Shown here one piece after another: positions 8,283 to 16,294 of a stretch of DNA of 64,000 nucleotides. The stretch spans positions 390,967 to 454,966 of the forward strand of contig NZ_PJRO01000004.1 of assembly GCF_002858745.1 (NCBI RefSeq). Direction: 5' to 3'. The stretch's first letter is position 1. Every line of letters begins with the position of its first letter. The DNA is from Mesorhizobium loti. Lineage in GTDB: Bacteria > Pseudomonadota > Alphaproteobacteria > Rhizobiales > Rhizobiaceae. The translations under genes and the position numbers were made by a program. The notes under the pieces are model-generated. The model did no database searches. It saw nothing but the letters and a program-made list of their open reading frames with translations, and had not been told where the DNA came from.

Positions 8283-8859
8283 TGCAGCCACTCTTGACGA
8301 TGGCAGGCAGTTTCACGTCGGAAAGCCCGGTCGAGGCCGCAATCGGCGTATCGTAGAAGTTCAGCATGAAACGCAACGGTCCCGAGCCGTTCACAGGCAG
8401 CCAGTTGCCGGCGGCGGCGTTCGGAGCCACCGTGATGACGGCCGAATTGTCAGACTGGCGCAGGATTTCATAGGAGTGGAGGGCTGCCTGATGCGGTCGG
8501 CCCGATGCGATCGACTCGAGCGCCAGGTCCGCGACATGAAGCGTCCAGAAGCGTGCGGTCGGAAAACCACCTTCGATCGTGTAGCTGCATTCGCGCCGCA
8601 ATCCTTCGCCGCTGGAATCGGCGTCAGCGACGAAAGACAAACCTTCGGCGCGACCAAGGGTCAGCGCACCCTGGCGGGCGACACGCGCCTGCGAATAAGG
8701 ATCGGCATCCAGCGTGCCAATGTCGGGAAAGGCCGTCCATGGTCCGATGCGGATAGCGCCACCACCGCTCTGGGCGTCGAGCGTATACCAGACACTGCCG
8801 CCGCCGAGCCCGATGGCGATGGTGAGTGCCAGCAGCGTCAGCAATGCGTTCTTCAGCAT
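8275..8859 (-). CDS. DUF1214 domain membrane-anchored protein
   Basis: 194 residues with an N-terminal hydrophobic segment (LLTLLALTIAIGLGGGSVWY) followed by a DUF1214-type domain (GPWTAFPDIGTLDADPYSQA, NWLPVNGSGPLRFMLNFYD). The conserved Asp-Pro-Tyr and the Leu-Arg-Phe-Tyr-Asp motif match the family. It is the first gene of a two-gene unit with DUF1254, the two overlapping by 8 bp. A copy of the dispersed intergenic repeat sits only 18 bp upstream of the start, between this gene and the PBP1A gene, so the repeat may be part of the 5' region. Confidence 0.8.
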   Translation of the reverse strand: MLKNALLTLLALTIAIGLGGGSVWYTLDAQSGGGAIRIGPWTAFPDIGTLDADPYSQARVARQGALTLGRAEGLSFVADADSSGEGLRRECSYTIEGGFPTARFWTLHVADLALESIASGRPHQAALHSYEILRQSDNSAVITVAPNAAAGNWLPVNGSGPLRFMLNFYDTPIAASTGLSDVKLPAIVKSGCNG

Positions 8860-8876
8860 GAAGGCTCGTCAGGACA

Positions 8877-8978
8877 AGAGCAATTCCAGCAAAAGTGCGG
8901 AGCGGTTTTGCGTGCGGAATTGCGTAAGAGCAAAAAGTTGGAGCGTTTCCGCGTTTCCGTGAAAAACGGAAACGCTCT
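8877..8978. repeat. Dispersed ~100-bp intergenic repeat, copy A
   Basis: Begins AGAGCAATTCCAGCAAAAG, contains AGCGGTTTT and GGAATTGCG, and ends in a hairpin formed by GAGCGTTTCCG and CGGAAACGCTC. Three other copies lie at 12311-12415, 21578-21671 and 59669-59760. All four are intergenic or at gene ends. Confidence 0.85.
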
Positions 8979-9037
8979 GGTGTTCATCGCGACATAACGG
9001 CAGTGGGAGGGACAGGCAAGCGGTGGACCTGCTGACG

Positions 9038-11194
9038 TCACAGTGCAGAAAGCTTTTCAGGCGTGGTGGGCGGAACGAGCGCGGGCGCGCCCTCGAAGGT
9101 CTTGGAGAGCGTGCGCAGGGCCAGCGTGGTGCGGCTGGAGAGCACTGGCGGGCGTTCCACCGCGATCCTTGCTTCCTCTTCCGCTGCCTGCTTCTTCTGC
9201 GCTTCCTCGGCCTTCGCTGCCACCGTCTTGTCGACGAAAGGCTGGTCAATGCCGGGTATAGGCTTCAGGTCGATGTTCTGGTGGGCATAGACCATCATGC
9301 GCTGCCAGATCATCGCCGGCAGCGAACCTCCGGTCATGTTGTTGGTCGGCCGGAAATCGTCATTGCCGAGCCAGACAGCCGCCGTGTAGTTGCCGGTAAA
9401 GCCGACATACCAGGCGTCACGATAGCTCTGCGTGGTACCGGTCTTGCCACCGGAAACGATGTTGGGCAGTGCAGCGCGCCGCGCAGTGCCGATGACAGGA
9501 ACCTGTGTCAGCATGGCGTTCATCGAGCGAAGCGCCTTTTCCGACAGCACGCGGCGCGGTGCCGGCGCGTTCTTGGCCCAGTCGTAGACGACCTCGCCGG
9601 TATGGGTGACGAGTTGGGTAATGCCATGGCGGGTGCCGACATAGCCGTTCTGGGCAAAGACCGAATAGCCAGTTGCCTGGTCCATAACTGTCATTCCGGA
9701 GGTGCCGAGCACCATGGTCTTGTGCGATTCCAGGGGGGATTCAACACCCATATCCTCGGCCAGCTTCTTGATCGGCGGGATCGACAGCGAGTCCTTTGCG
9801 AGCCTGACCGGCACGGTGTTAATGGATTTCACAAAAGCATTGAGCAACGTTATCTTGCCGCCGAAACTGCCGCTGTAGTTCTTCGGCGACCAGTTGCCCC
9901 AGCTGACGGGCCCGCTCGAGACCACAGAATCCGGCGTGAAGCCGTGTTCCATGGCTGTCGCATAGACATAGGGTTTGAATGACGACCCGGTCTGGCGCAG
10001 CGCCCTGGTGGCGCGGTTGAACTGGCTGGCGCCATAGTCGCGTCCGCCGACAATGGCGCGAACCGAGCCATTGGTCTCGATGACGACGACAGCGCCTTCG
10101 GTGACGCGATACTCCTTGCCGTACTGGCGCAGGTGGAACTCGACCGATTCTTCGGCTGCGTCCTGGATGTTGGCGTCGAATGTGGTGTGGGCGACCAGCG
10201 AGTGCGTGCCCTTCGGCGCGATCTTCTTGACCTCGTCGAAGGCCCAATCGAGGAAGTAGTCTGGGCTCTTGCGCTCACCGCGGTCGACAACATTGGCCGG
10301 ATGCAACCTGGCTTGCAGCACCTGGCCTTCCGACATGAAGCCACTGTCGACCATGTTGTTGAGCACGACGTTGGCGCGGGCGCGCGCCGCCGGCAGGTTG
10401 ATGTGCGGCGCGTATTTTGTTGGCGCCTTGAACAGGCCGGCGAGCATCGCTGCCTCTGCCAGCGTCAGGTCTTTCACGCTCTTGCCGAAATAGAAGTCGG
10501 CCGCCGCCTCGATGCCGAAAGTGCCGCCGCCCATATAGGAGCGGTCGAGATAGAGCTGCAGGATCTCCTTCTTGGAAAGATTGGCCTCCAGCCACAGCGA
10601 AAGGAAGGCTTCCTTGACCTTGCGTTCGAGCGTGCGCTCGTTGGTAAGGAACAGGTTCTTGGCCAATTGCTGGGTGATGGAGGAGCCACCCTGCACGACC
10701 GAATTTGCCCGCACATTTTCGGTCAGCGCGCGCGCCAGCCCGAGGAAATCGATGCCGTAATGTTCGAAGAAGCGGCGATCTTCGGTGGACAGAACGGCCT
10801 TGATGACATGATCCGGCATCTGGTCGACGGGTACTGAGTCGCGCTGGATGATACCGCGCTGGCCGACTTCGTTGCCGTAGCGGTCGAGGAAGGTTACCGC
10901 GAAATCGCCCTGTGCCCGCCAGTCGCCCGATGTTTCCTGGAAGGCGGGCAGGGCGAGCGCCAGCAGCGCGACCGAAGCGCCAGTGCCAAGCGTAAAACCC
11001 TCGGATAGTGCTTCGATCAGCCAGCGGCGCCAGCCGGTGACCTTGAAGCGACGAAAGAAGATGGTCGCCGCTTCCCAGAATTCGCTGGCGCGATAGCGCA
11101 GCCTGTAGAGGCTGGAGTCCAGCCACGCGTCCAGCGACAGGAACCAGGCCGCGATCGGCCCTCTTTTTTTGCGCGGTTCCTGGGGGATGTTCAT
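9038..11194 (-). CDS. Class A penicillin-binding protein 1A (transglycosylase/transpeptidase)
   Basis: The 718-residue protein has a short cytoplasmic N terminus, one membrane anchor (about residues 67-85), a GT51 glycosyltransferase domain with catalytic STEDRRFFEHYGID (Glu138) and GGSSITQQLAKNLFL, then a transpeptidase domain with the SxxK motif in QTGSSFKPY (about 403-408), SxN in FVKSINT, and KTGTT (about 582). All catalytic motifs are intact. It polymerises and cross-links peptidoglycan at the outer face of the inner membrane. A Lys/Glu/Ala-rich stretch (TVAAKAEEAQKKQAAEEEA) precedes the C terminus. It stands alone on the minus strand. PBP1A versus PBP1C was decided by length and motif spacing. 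Confidence 0.93.
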   Translation of the reverse strand: MNIPQEPRKKRGPIAAWFLSLDAWLDSSLYRLRYRASEFWEAATIFFRRFKVTGWRRWLIEALSEGFTLGTGASVALLALALPAFQETSGDWRAQGDFAVTFLDRYGNEVGQRGIIQRDSVPVDQMPDHVIKAVLSTEDRRFFEHYGIDFLGLARALTENVRANSVVQGGSSITQQLAKNLFLTNERTLERKVKEAFLSLWLEANLSKKEILQLYLDRSYMGGGTFGIEAAADFYFGKSVKDLTLAEAAMLAGLFKAPTKYAPHINLPAARARANVVLNNMVDSGFMSEGQVLQARLHPANVVDRGERKSPDYFLDWAFDEVKKIAPKGTHSLVAHTTFDANIQDAAEESVEFHLRQYGKEYRVTEGAVVVIETNGSVRAIVGGRDYGASQFNRATRALRQTGSSFKPYVYATAMEHGFTPDSVVSSGPVSWGNWSPKNYSGSFGGKITLLNAFVKSINTVPVRLAKDSLSIPPIKKLAEDMGVESPLESHKTMVLGTSGMTVMDQATGYSVFAQNGYVGTRHGITQLVTHTGEVVYDWAKNAPAPRRVLSEKALRSMNAMLTQVPVIGTARRAALPNIVSGGKTGTTQSYRDAWYVGFTGNYTAAVWLGNDDFRPTNNMTGGSLPAMIWQRMMVYAHQNIDLKPIPGIDQPFVDKTVAAKAEEAQKKQAAEEEARIAVERPPVLSSRTTLALRTLSKTFEGAPALVPPTTPEKLSAL

Positions 11195-11410
11195 CGAGGC
11201 CGGTTACACGCTTGCGATGGGTTGCGCCGTGGCGCCATTATACGCGTTTTCCGCGCAATCAGGAACGCGGACAGCCCTGTTTCGGTTGCCGAGCCGACTA
11301 TTCGTCGATTGCGGCGGTACTGGCAAGGGCTTCGCCATTGGATGCGCGATTGGTGAAAGGAGAGTAAAGGCAGTACTCGTGCCTGCGCACGGTGATCCCG
11401 TCTGCGCACA

Positions 11411-12229
11411 TTACTCGGAAGGAGGTTGCTGCCCGGCCATGATCTTGGCGGCGGCGTCGACGACTGCCGGCAGCGACATCAAATGGCAACCCGCGGAACC
11501 AACAAGTCCGGTCTGGACAAGGCCTTGCCGGACCAGTTCCTCGCCAATCCCCGGAAACCGCTCGGCATCGCCTGTCGCAATGTCAAAACTGACCCAGCGG
11601 CGCTGTCCGTCCGCGATTATGGGGGATCCCTCGGCAATTCTCGGCAAGGATGGCCACGCTTTCTGCTCGGCCATGTGGAAAGCCGTGCATGCATCGAAAT
11701 CTGCGCCGAGCAACAGAACGCGCGCTGCCGATCGGTAGAGATGTCCAAGTGGGCCGTCGTCGCCGAAAGGTTCATTGAGCGATTGCCGTGCGATGATTGC
11801 CTCCGCTTCCAGGCCAAGCGCCGAGAAGGAGCAGGTCGGGTGCAGGCTTCGACGCGCGCCCGGAAAGGTACGGAACAGTTCCGCGACAGCGCCCATATCG
11901 CGGGTCGGCGTTGTGAGGGGATCGAATGCTGGCAGCGTTGCCCGGATGGTCTCAATCCAGCTTTGAGGAACGGCTGGCGCCTGCCAGCGCGCGGGATCGC
12001 TGAGTTGCGACGATTGCGAGGGCATCACCAGTGTGCCGGTCTCGCCAACCGCACCGAGCAAGGCGCGCACGATCGCTTCCGCGCCGCCCGAGACCCAACC
12101 CAGTTTGCTCATGGAGCAGTGAACGAGCAGCGTTTCTCCCGGTTTCACCCCCAGGCGCTGCAGGTCCCGGACCAAGCTGTCTAGGGTCCTTGGCGCGGCA
12201 GTGGCGGCGATGATGCTGTGTTCTGTCAT
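11411..12229 (-). CDS. AAC(3)-family aminoglycoside N-acetyltransferase-like protein
   Basis: 272 residues starting at ATG 12229, which has AAGGAAGG just upstream. The protein shows the antibiotic_NAT fold: LLVHCSMSKLGWVSGGAEAI, TLVMPSQSS, and the conserved HPTCSFSALG containing the His used for acetyl transfer, then LLLGADFDACTAFHMAEQ. The family transfers acetyl from acetyl-CoA to the 3-amino group of aminoglycosides, but many chromosomal members have unknown physiological substrates, so resistance should not be assumed. The open frame extends upstream to 12454 through a copy of the dispersed repeat; that extension is not believed to be coding. Confidence 0.85.
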   Translation of the reverse strand: MTEHSIIAATAAPRTLDSLVRDLQRLGVKPGETLLVHCSMSKLGWVSGGAEAIVRALLGAVGETGTLVMPSQSSQLSDPARWQAPAVPQSWIETIRATLPAFDPLTTPTRDMGAVAELFRTFPGARRSLHPTCSFSALGLEAEAIIARQSLNEPFGDDGPLGHLYRSAARVLLLGADFDACTAFHMAEQKAWPSLPRIAEGSPIIADGQRRWVSFDIATGDAERFPGIGEELVRQGLVQTGLVGSAGCHLMSLPAVVDAAAKIMAGQQPPSE

Positions 12230-12310
12230 CCGACCTTCCTTGAAGCAGCGGGCATTTGCGCTGTAGGCCGCATCTTTGTCGTGATCTCCGCCGGCCTGGG
12301 AGCGCGTTTC

Positions 12311-12415
12311 TAGAGCAATTCCAGGAAAAGTGTGTAACGGTTTTCCGTTCGGAATTGCGAAAAAACAAAGAGTTAGAGCGTTTCCGCGTTTCCGTGAAAA
12401 ACGGAAACGCTCTAG
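12311..12415. repeat. Dispersed ~100-bp intergenic repeat, copy B
   Basis: Same element as copy A (AGAGCAATTCCAGGAAAAG start, terminal hairpin GAGCGTTTCCG / CGGAAACGCTCTAG). It lies in the divergent region between the AAC(3)-like and GNAT genes and creates a spurious N-terminal extension of the former frame. Confidence 0.85.
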
Positions 12416-12535
12416 GATAAGCCGGTCCTCCCGCAAAGGATCGCGTCGCCGCATCGATTGGCACGAATGGCCATGGCGCGTGGTAGAGGTTCATAAATTC
12501 CTTGTCCCACAAGCTGAGGCTGGCAATAAAGACGT

Positions 12536-12967
12536 ATGACAGCATCCTTGGATAAACAGCCCGGTAATCCTCAGCCGCACGTCCAATGGCGTGGCGCTTT
12601 CGAGAATGTCGAGTTGAATGCTCTACATGCCCACTGTTTCGAACACGCCGTGTTCGACGATGATTGGTGGGCGCAGGTCAACCGCTTCAGCCTTGGCTGG
12701 GTGACGATGCGGGTCCGGGACAAATTTGCCGGCTTCGTCAACGTCGCCTGGGATGGCGGCGTACATGCCTTCCTGCTCGATACGATGGTTTGTTCGGCTC
12801 ACCGTCGCCACGGCTATGCATCGCACCTGGTGCGGGTCGCCGTCGACAATGCCAAGGCCTCACGCTGTGAATGGCTGCATGTCGATTTCGATCCGCATCT
12901 GCGGGATTTTTACTTCGGCGCGTGCGGGTTCAGGCCGACCGATGCCGGGTTGATACAGCTGCGATAG
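12536..12967 (+). CDS. GNAT family N-acetyltransferase
   Basis: The 143-residue protein fits a single GNAT domain: beta strands around FAGFVNVAWDGGVHAFLLD, the acetyl-CoA pyrophosphate-binding loop in HRRHGYASHLVRVAVDNA (the Q/RxxGxG/A pattern as R-R-H-G-Y-A), and a C-terminal strand with FYFGACGFRP, the usual GNAT ending. Substrate is unknown. It is divergent from the AAC(3)-like gene and convergent with the SDR gene, 8 bp from its end. Confidence 0.85.
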   Translation: MTASLDKQPGNPQPHVQWRGAFENVELNALHAHCFEHAVFDDDWWAQVNRFSLGWVTMRVRDKFAGFVNVAWDGGVHAFLLDTMVCSAHRRHGYASHLVRVAVDNAKASRCEWLHVDFDPHLRDFYFGACGFRPTDAGLIQLR

Positions 12968-12974
12968 ACACTGC

Positions 12975-13769
12975 CTATGCGACGCTCAGTCCGTCGACAT
13001 AGGTCATGCCGGAATTTGCAACGAGGGAGCCGCCGTCCACGGCATAGACCGCACCGTTGACGAAAGACGCTGCTTGCGACAGCAGGAAAGCAACGACCTC
13101 CGCGGCTTCCATCGAGGAGCCTGCACGCCGCTGCGGCACATGTTCGCTCACTTTGGCGTAGGCAGCGTCCAGATCGGTGCCGATTGGCAGCGCGCGCATT
13201 TCCTCGTCCGCCATCTCGCTGCGGATCCAGCCTGGCGCCACGACATTGGCGCGCAGGCCGTGGCGGGCATATTCATAGGCGAGGCATTTGATGAACTGGC
13301 TGAGGCCAGCCTTGGCGGCCGAATAGGCCGAGATGCCAGGGCCGGTTTGCACAGCACCCACCGAACTCACCGCAACCACGGCGCCGCGACTGGCCAGAAG
13401 GTGCGGCAGCGCCGCCTGGGTCATGACGAAGGGCGCGGTCAGATTGACTGCGATCTGGTGCTCCCAATCCGTGATGGCGAGATCTGCGATCGATGTGGAA
13501 AGGATGATGCCGGCATTGAGGACAAGGCCGTCCAGGCGCCCATGGCGTTCTACGGTTTGTTGCACCAGAAGGCGCGTCGCGTCGTGGTCTGTGACATCCA
13601 TGGCCACGGGATGCGCTCCGGTACGCGCAGCGACCGTATCGAGGGCATCTTTACGGCGGCCGCAGATAATGATGTGATGGGAGTTCGCGAGCCGTTCGGC
13701 GACGGCGGCGCCAATACCGCTGCCACCACCTGTGACGATTACCACCGGCTTGCCATTGTCAGCCTGCAT
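12975..13769 (-). CDS. Short-chain dehydrogenase/reductase (SDR)
   Basis: 264 residues with a classical SDR layout: cofactor motif TGGGSGIG (13-20), NAG (85-87), active-site Ser135/136, Tyr149 and Lys153 in YSAAK, and a C-terminal VYAVDGGSLV. CGRRK after beta-2 suggests NADP(H) preference, an inference from the basic residues. Substrate cannot be named. It is divergent from an HxlR regulator gene that may control it. Confidence 0.88.
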   Translation of the reverse strand: MQADNGKPVVIVTGGGSGIGAAVAERLANSHHIIICGRRKDALDTVAARTGAHPVAMDVTDHDATRLLVQQTVERHGRLDGLVLNAGIILSTSIADLAITDWEHQIAVNLTAPFVMTQAALPHLLASRGAVVAVSSVGAVQTGPGISAYSAAKAGLSQFIKCLAYEYARHGLRANVVAPGWIRSEMADEEMRALPIGTDLDAAYAKVSEHVPQRRAGSSMEAAEVVAFLLSQAASFVNGAVYAVDGGSLVANSGMTYVDGLSVA

Positions 13770-14107
13770 AGCCTGTCCTCCACTCGAATGCCGATCAGCC
13801 TAGCAGGCTGGCGGGAGCAATCCTGTCGTCCTCAGGGATGATCCGATCCTCGAGGTCGGATGCATGCCGTTGGCTCAAGCGCCGGTTTGCATTGGTGCAG
13901 TTGTCCGGAGCCGCATTCGGAATGCCATCAGAATGATCCTGCGTCAGACTATTGGCCGCAAGCGGTTGCCCCGATCCGACTGCAGTCCTTGCCACAGGGG
14001 TAAGTGCGAGGATCACGACGAAACTTCGAAATTGTGAAGGAACCAAAGCAGCCTACGGCTGTTACTGCGCGGGTTTCGATTTGGGGGGAACAGATCAGGA
14101 GACAGTT
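13770..14107. other. Divergent intergenic region between SDR and HxlR genes
   Basis: About 340 bp with no convincing coding sequence. The HxlR frame is open back to 13952, but an ATG with a good SD lies at 14108. HxlR proteins commonly bind in such divergent regions and control the adjacent oxidoreductase; no clear palindrome was identified by eye. Confidence 0.4.
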
Positions 14108-14500
14108 ATGAACGATCACGTCACCGACCGTTGGGCCGTCGATGGCGATACGATGTTTGAACTTTTCTCCGACAAATGGACCCTCATCGTTCTGAGGCAG
14201 ATCTACCTTGACGGAGGTGCCGCGCGGTTCAATGCACTCAAGCGTCAGGTAAAAGGCATCAGCCAGAAAACGCTGACGCAGTCCCTGCGGCGGCTTGAGC
14301 GCAATGGCCTTGTCGATCGTCACCTCGTCGACACGACGCCACCCGGCGTTGAATACAGCCTCACCGCGCTGGGCAATTCCTTGAAATTGCCCCTCGGCGT
14401 TCTGCGTGACTGGTCCGAAAACAACGCCCGTGAGATCCACAACGCGCAGCAGATGTTCGACCAGAAACAATCGAAATCCGCCGGATCCATGGTCGTTTGA
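14108..14500 (+). CDS. HxlR family winged-helix transcriptional regulator
   Basis: 130 residues with the HxlR/DUF24 domain: FELFSDKWTLIVLRQIYLDG (start of the winged helix), ARFNALKRQVKGISQKTLTQ (recognition helix), and LVDRHLVDTTPPGVEYSLT (wing with the typical Pro-Val-Glu-Tyr-Ser-Leu-Thr). The start at 14108 is preceded by CAGGAGA. The family often responds to aldehydes, quinones or redox stress, sometimes through a cysteine; no cysteine is present here. It is placed head to head with the SDR gene. Confidence 0.88.
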   Translation: MNDHVTDRWAVDGDTMFELFSDKWTLIVLRQIYLDGGAARFNALKRQVKGISQKTLTQSLRRLERNGLVDRHLVDTTPPGVEYSLTALGNSLKLPLGVLRDWSENNAREIHNAQQMFDQKQSKSAGSMVV

Positions 14501-14821
14501 CCGAGTGTGTCTTCATTGCAACATGAATAAGACACTATTGGTGTGGTTTCGTATCATGGATGCCGGTATGAAAATTAAGACTATTCCATAAGATTTTTCT
14601 TTAACAGCAAATTTTACAGAAAAATCAGTGACTTGATGGTTGGTAGTATCCATGTGGGTACTTAAGTGTAATTTGGAATGTTACAGATCGGTAACATTTT
14701 TGTTATCAAGATCATCGCCACAAATTATGCATAGTCCGACCGTTCGGATCGGGAACTTCCGGCGGCGTTTTGCTCGCGACTGGGGGAACTTGACGGTCCT
14801 AAGCACGAACAGGGGATATCA
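14501..14821. other. AT-rich promoter region of porin gene
   Basis: 321 bp, strongly AT-rich compared with its surroundings and without a coding frame. It contains a clear inverted repeat (listed separately) and AT-rich potential -10 sequences downstream of it, and ends in an AGGGGATA Shine-Dalgarno sequence before the GTG start of the porin. Confidence 0.5.
14677..14698. promoter_or_regulatory. Inverted repeat upstream of porin, probable operator
   Basis: AATGTTAC (14677-14684), six-nucleotide spacer, GTAACATT (14691-14698): a perfect 8-bp-arm palindrome about 124 bp before the porin start, in the promoter region. The symmetry fits a dimeric regulator; I do not recognise the protein. Confidence 0.55.
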
Positions 14822-15982
14822 GTGAAAATCCACACCCTTCTTCTCGGCTCGGCAGCGGCTTTGATTGCCGTTTCCGGCGCGCGCGCCGCCGACGCCGTTG
14901 TCGTCGCAGAGCCGGAACCGGCAGAATACGTCAAGATCTGCGACGTCTACGGCGCCGGCTACTTCTACATCCCAGGCACCGAGACCTGCCTGCGCATCGG
15001 CGGATATGTCCGCTACGATGCGGGCTTCGGCGACCTTGGCTCGTTCGACGGTGCCAAGACCCGCGATCGTCTTAATGGCGATGAGCAGGACACCTGGCAG
15101 AAGAACGCCCGCCTTGCCCTGCGCACCTGGACTGGCCAGGAAACTGAGTACGGCACGTTGAAGACGTTTACCGAAACCCGCTTCAACTTTGGCAACCGCG
15201 ATGGCTCTGGCGAAGCCGGCAACAAAGGCGACATCCAGCTCAAGTGGGCCTGGATTCAGCTCGGTGGCCTGCGCGTTGGTAAGGATGAGTCGGCCTATGA
15301 CACCTTCTCGGGTTATGCCGCCAACGTCATCCAGGATACGCTGGTTCCTTACGGCGAGTTCGACACCAACCTGATCAGCTACACCTTCGACGGCGGTAAC
15401 GGCTTCTCCGCGATCGTGTCGCTCGAACAGGGCTCGGGCAGCTACAACACCTATGTCAAGGACGGAGCCGACAACTGGGTCTTTGCTACAGGCAACGACC
15501 AGACGATCGACAGCTACGTTCCGAACGTCGTTGTCGGTGCCAAGTACACGCAAGGGTGGGGCGGCATCTCCGGTGTCGTTGCCTATAATTCTTCGTGGGA
15601 AGAGTGGGCCGGCAAGGTTCGCCTGGACGTGAACGCAACCGACCAGATCTCGCTGTTCATCATGGGCGGCTACGGTACCGACGACAACATCTACCGCAGC
15701 TTCTACAAGCCATGGGGCGGCAACTGGGCCGTCTGGGGCGGCGGCACCTACAAGTTCAACGAGAAGACCTCTTTGAATGCTCAGGTGTCGTATGACGAAG
15801 GCGAGACCCTCGGCGTCGCCGTCAACGTCGCGCACCAGCTGGTTCCGGGCTTCACTGTCACGGCCGAAGTTGACTACGTCAACGAAGGCAAGTTCGGCAA
15901 GGCCGACTATCGCGGCAGCTGGTCGGGTGCGGACAAGGACAGCAGCGTCGGCGGTATCCTCCGCTTCCAGCGCGACTTCTAG
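14822..15982 (+). CDS. Outer-membrane porin (Rhizobiales Omp2b/RopA-type)
   Basis: 386 residues starting at GTG 14822, with a signal peptide (LLLGSAAALIAVSGARAADA) and a mature N terminus carrying the hallmark CDVYGAGYFYIPGTETCLRI (two cysteines, likely disulfide) followed by GGYVRYD. Alternating beta strands with aromatic girdles continue to the terminal phenylalanine (LRFQRDF), the outer-membrane assembly signal. Such trimeric porins allow diffusion of small hydrophilic solutes. A close paralogue lies at the right edge of the window. A strong terminator follows. The AT-rich promoter carries a putative operator. Confidence 0.92.
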   Translation: MKIHTLLLGSAAALIAVSGARAADAVVVAEPEPAEYVKICDVYGAGYFYIPGTETCLRIGGYVRYDAGFGDLGSFDGAKTRDRLNGDEQDTWQKNARLALRTWTGQETEYGTLKTFTETRFNFGNRDGSGEAGNKGDIQLKWAWIQLGGLRVGKDESAYDTFSGYAANVIQDTLVPYGEFDTNLISYTFDGGNGFSAIVSLEQGSGSYNTYVKDGADNWVFATGNDQTIDSYVPNVVVGAKYTQGWGGISGVVAYNSSWEEWAGKVRLDVNATDQISLFIMGGYGTDDNIYRSFYKPWGGNWAVWGGGTYKFNEKTSLNAQVSYDEGETLGVAVNVAHQLVPGFTVTAEVDYVNEGKFGKADYRGSWSGADKDSSVGGILRFQRDF

Positions 15983-16055
15983 GACATTTCTCTTTTAGCG
16001 GGTGCCGGCTTGACCTCCAGTCATTCGCTCTTTTTATCGAGGTGAAGATTCACCG

Positions 16056-16090
16056 AAAAATGGCCCGGCCTCTGGTCGGGCCATTTTTTT
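16056..16090 (+). terminator. Rho-independent terminator of the porin gene
   Basis: AATGGCCCG and CGGGCCATT flank a short loop, followed by a run of seven T from 16084; A residues precede the stem, so it may work in both directions. Confidence 0.9.
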
Positions 16091-16171
16091 GTTCATAGAT
16101 CGTGTTCCGAACCACAACAACGGCACCGTAACGCTGCTGGCTTCAGCCTTTGGTCCAGAATCCCCTTTTGC

Positions 16172-16188
16172 ATTGACGCTACGTCAAT
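16172..16188. promoter_or_regulatory. Palindrome upstream of dmpA
   Basis: ATTGACG (16172-16178), CTA, CGTCAAT (16182-16188) form a 7-bp-arm palindrome about 105 bp before the dmpA ATG. The half-sites resemble MerR-type operators and include a TTGACG -35-like hexamer. No regulator gene is adjacent. Confidence 0.4.
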
Positions 16189-16294
16189 CGCGGTTGCCGC
16201 TTCCATTTCCTGATGGCGATATATGCCCGTCGCTCAGTTGATCGAAAGATCAAAGGAGGACTGAGCGCGTTTTCATCAGAGTGGAGGAGACACT

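Larger units (their letters stand above)
15983..16294. other. Intergenic region between porin and dmpA
   Basis: This 312-bp gap holds the porin terminator (16056-16090) and then the promoter region of dmpA with a palindrome at 16172-16188. No additional gene is evident. Confidence 0.5.

Noticed and set aside
12230..12454. N-terminal extension of the AAC(3)-like protein
   Set aside because: The extra 75 codons translate dispersed repeat copy B; a good SD sits just before the ATG at 12229.
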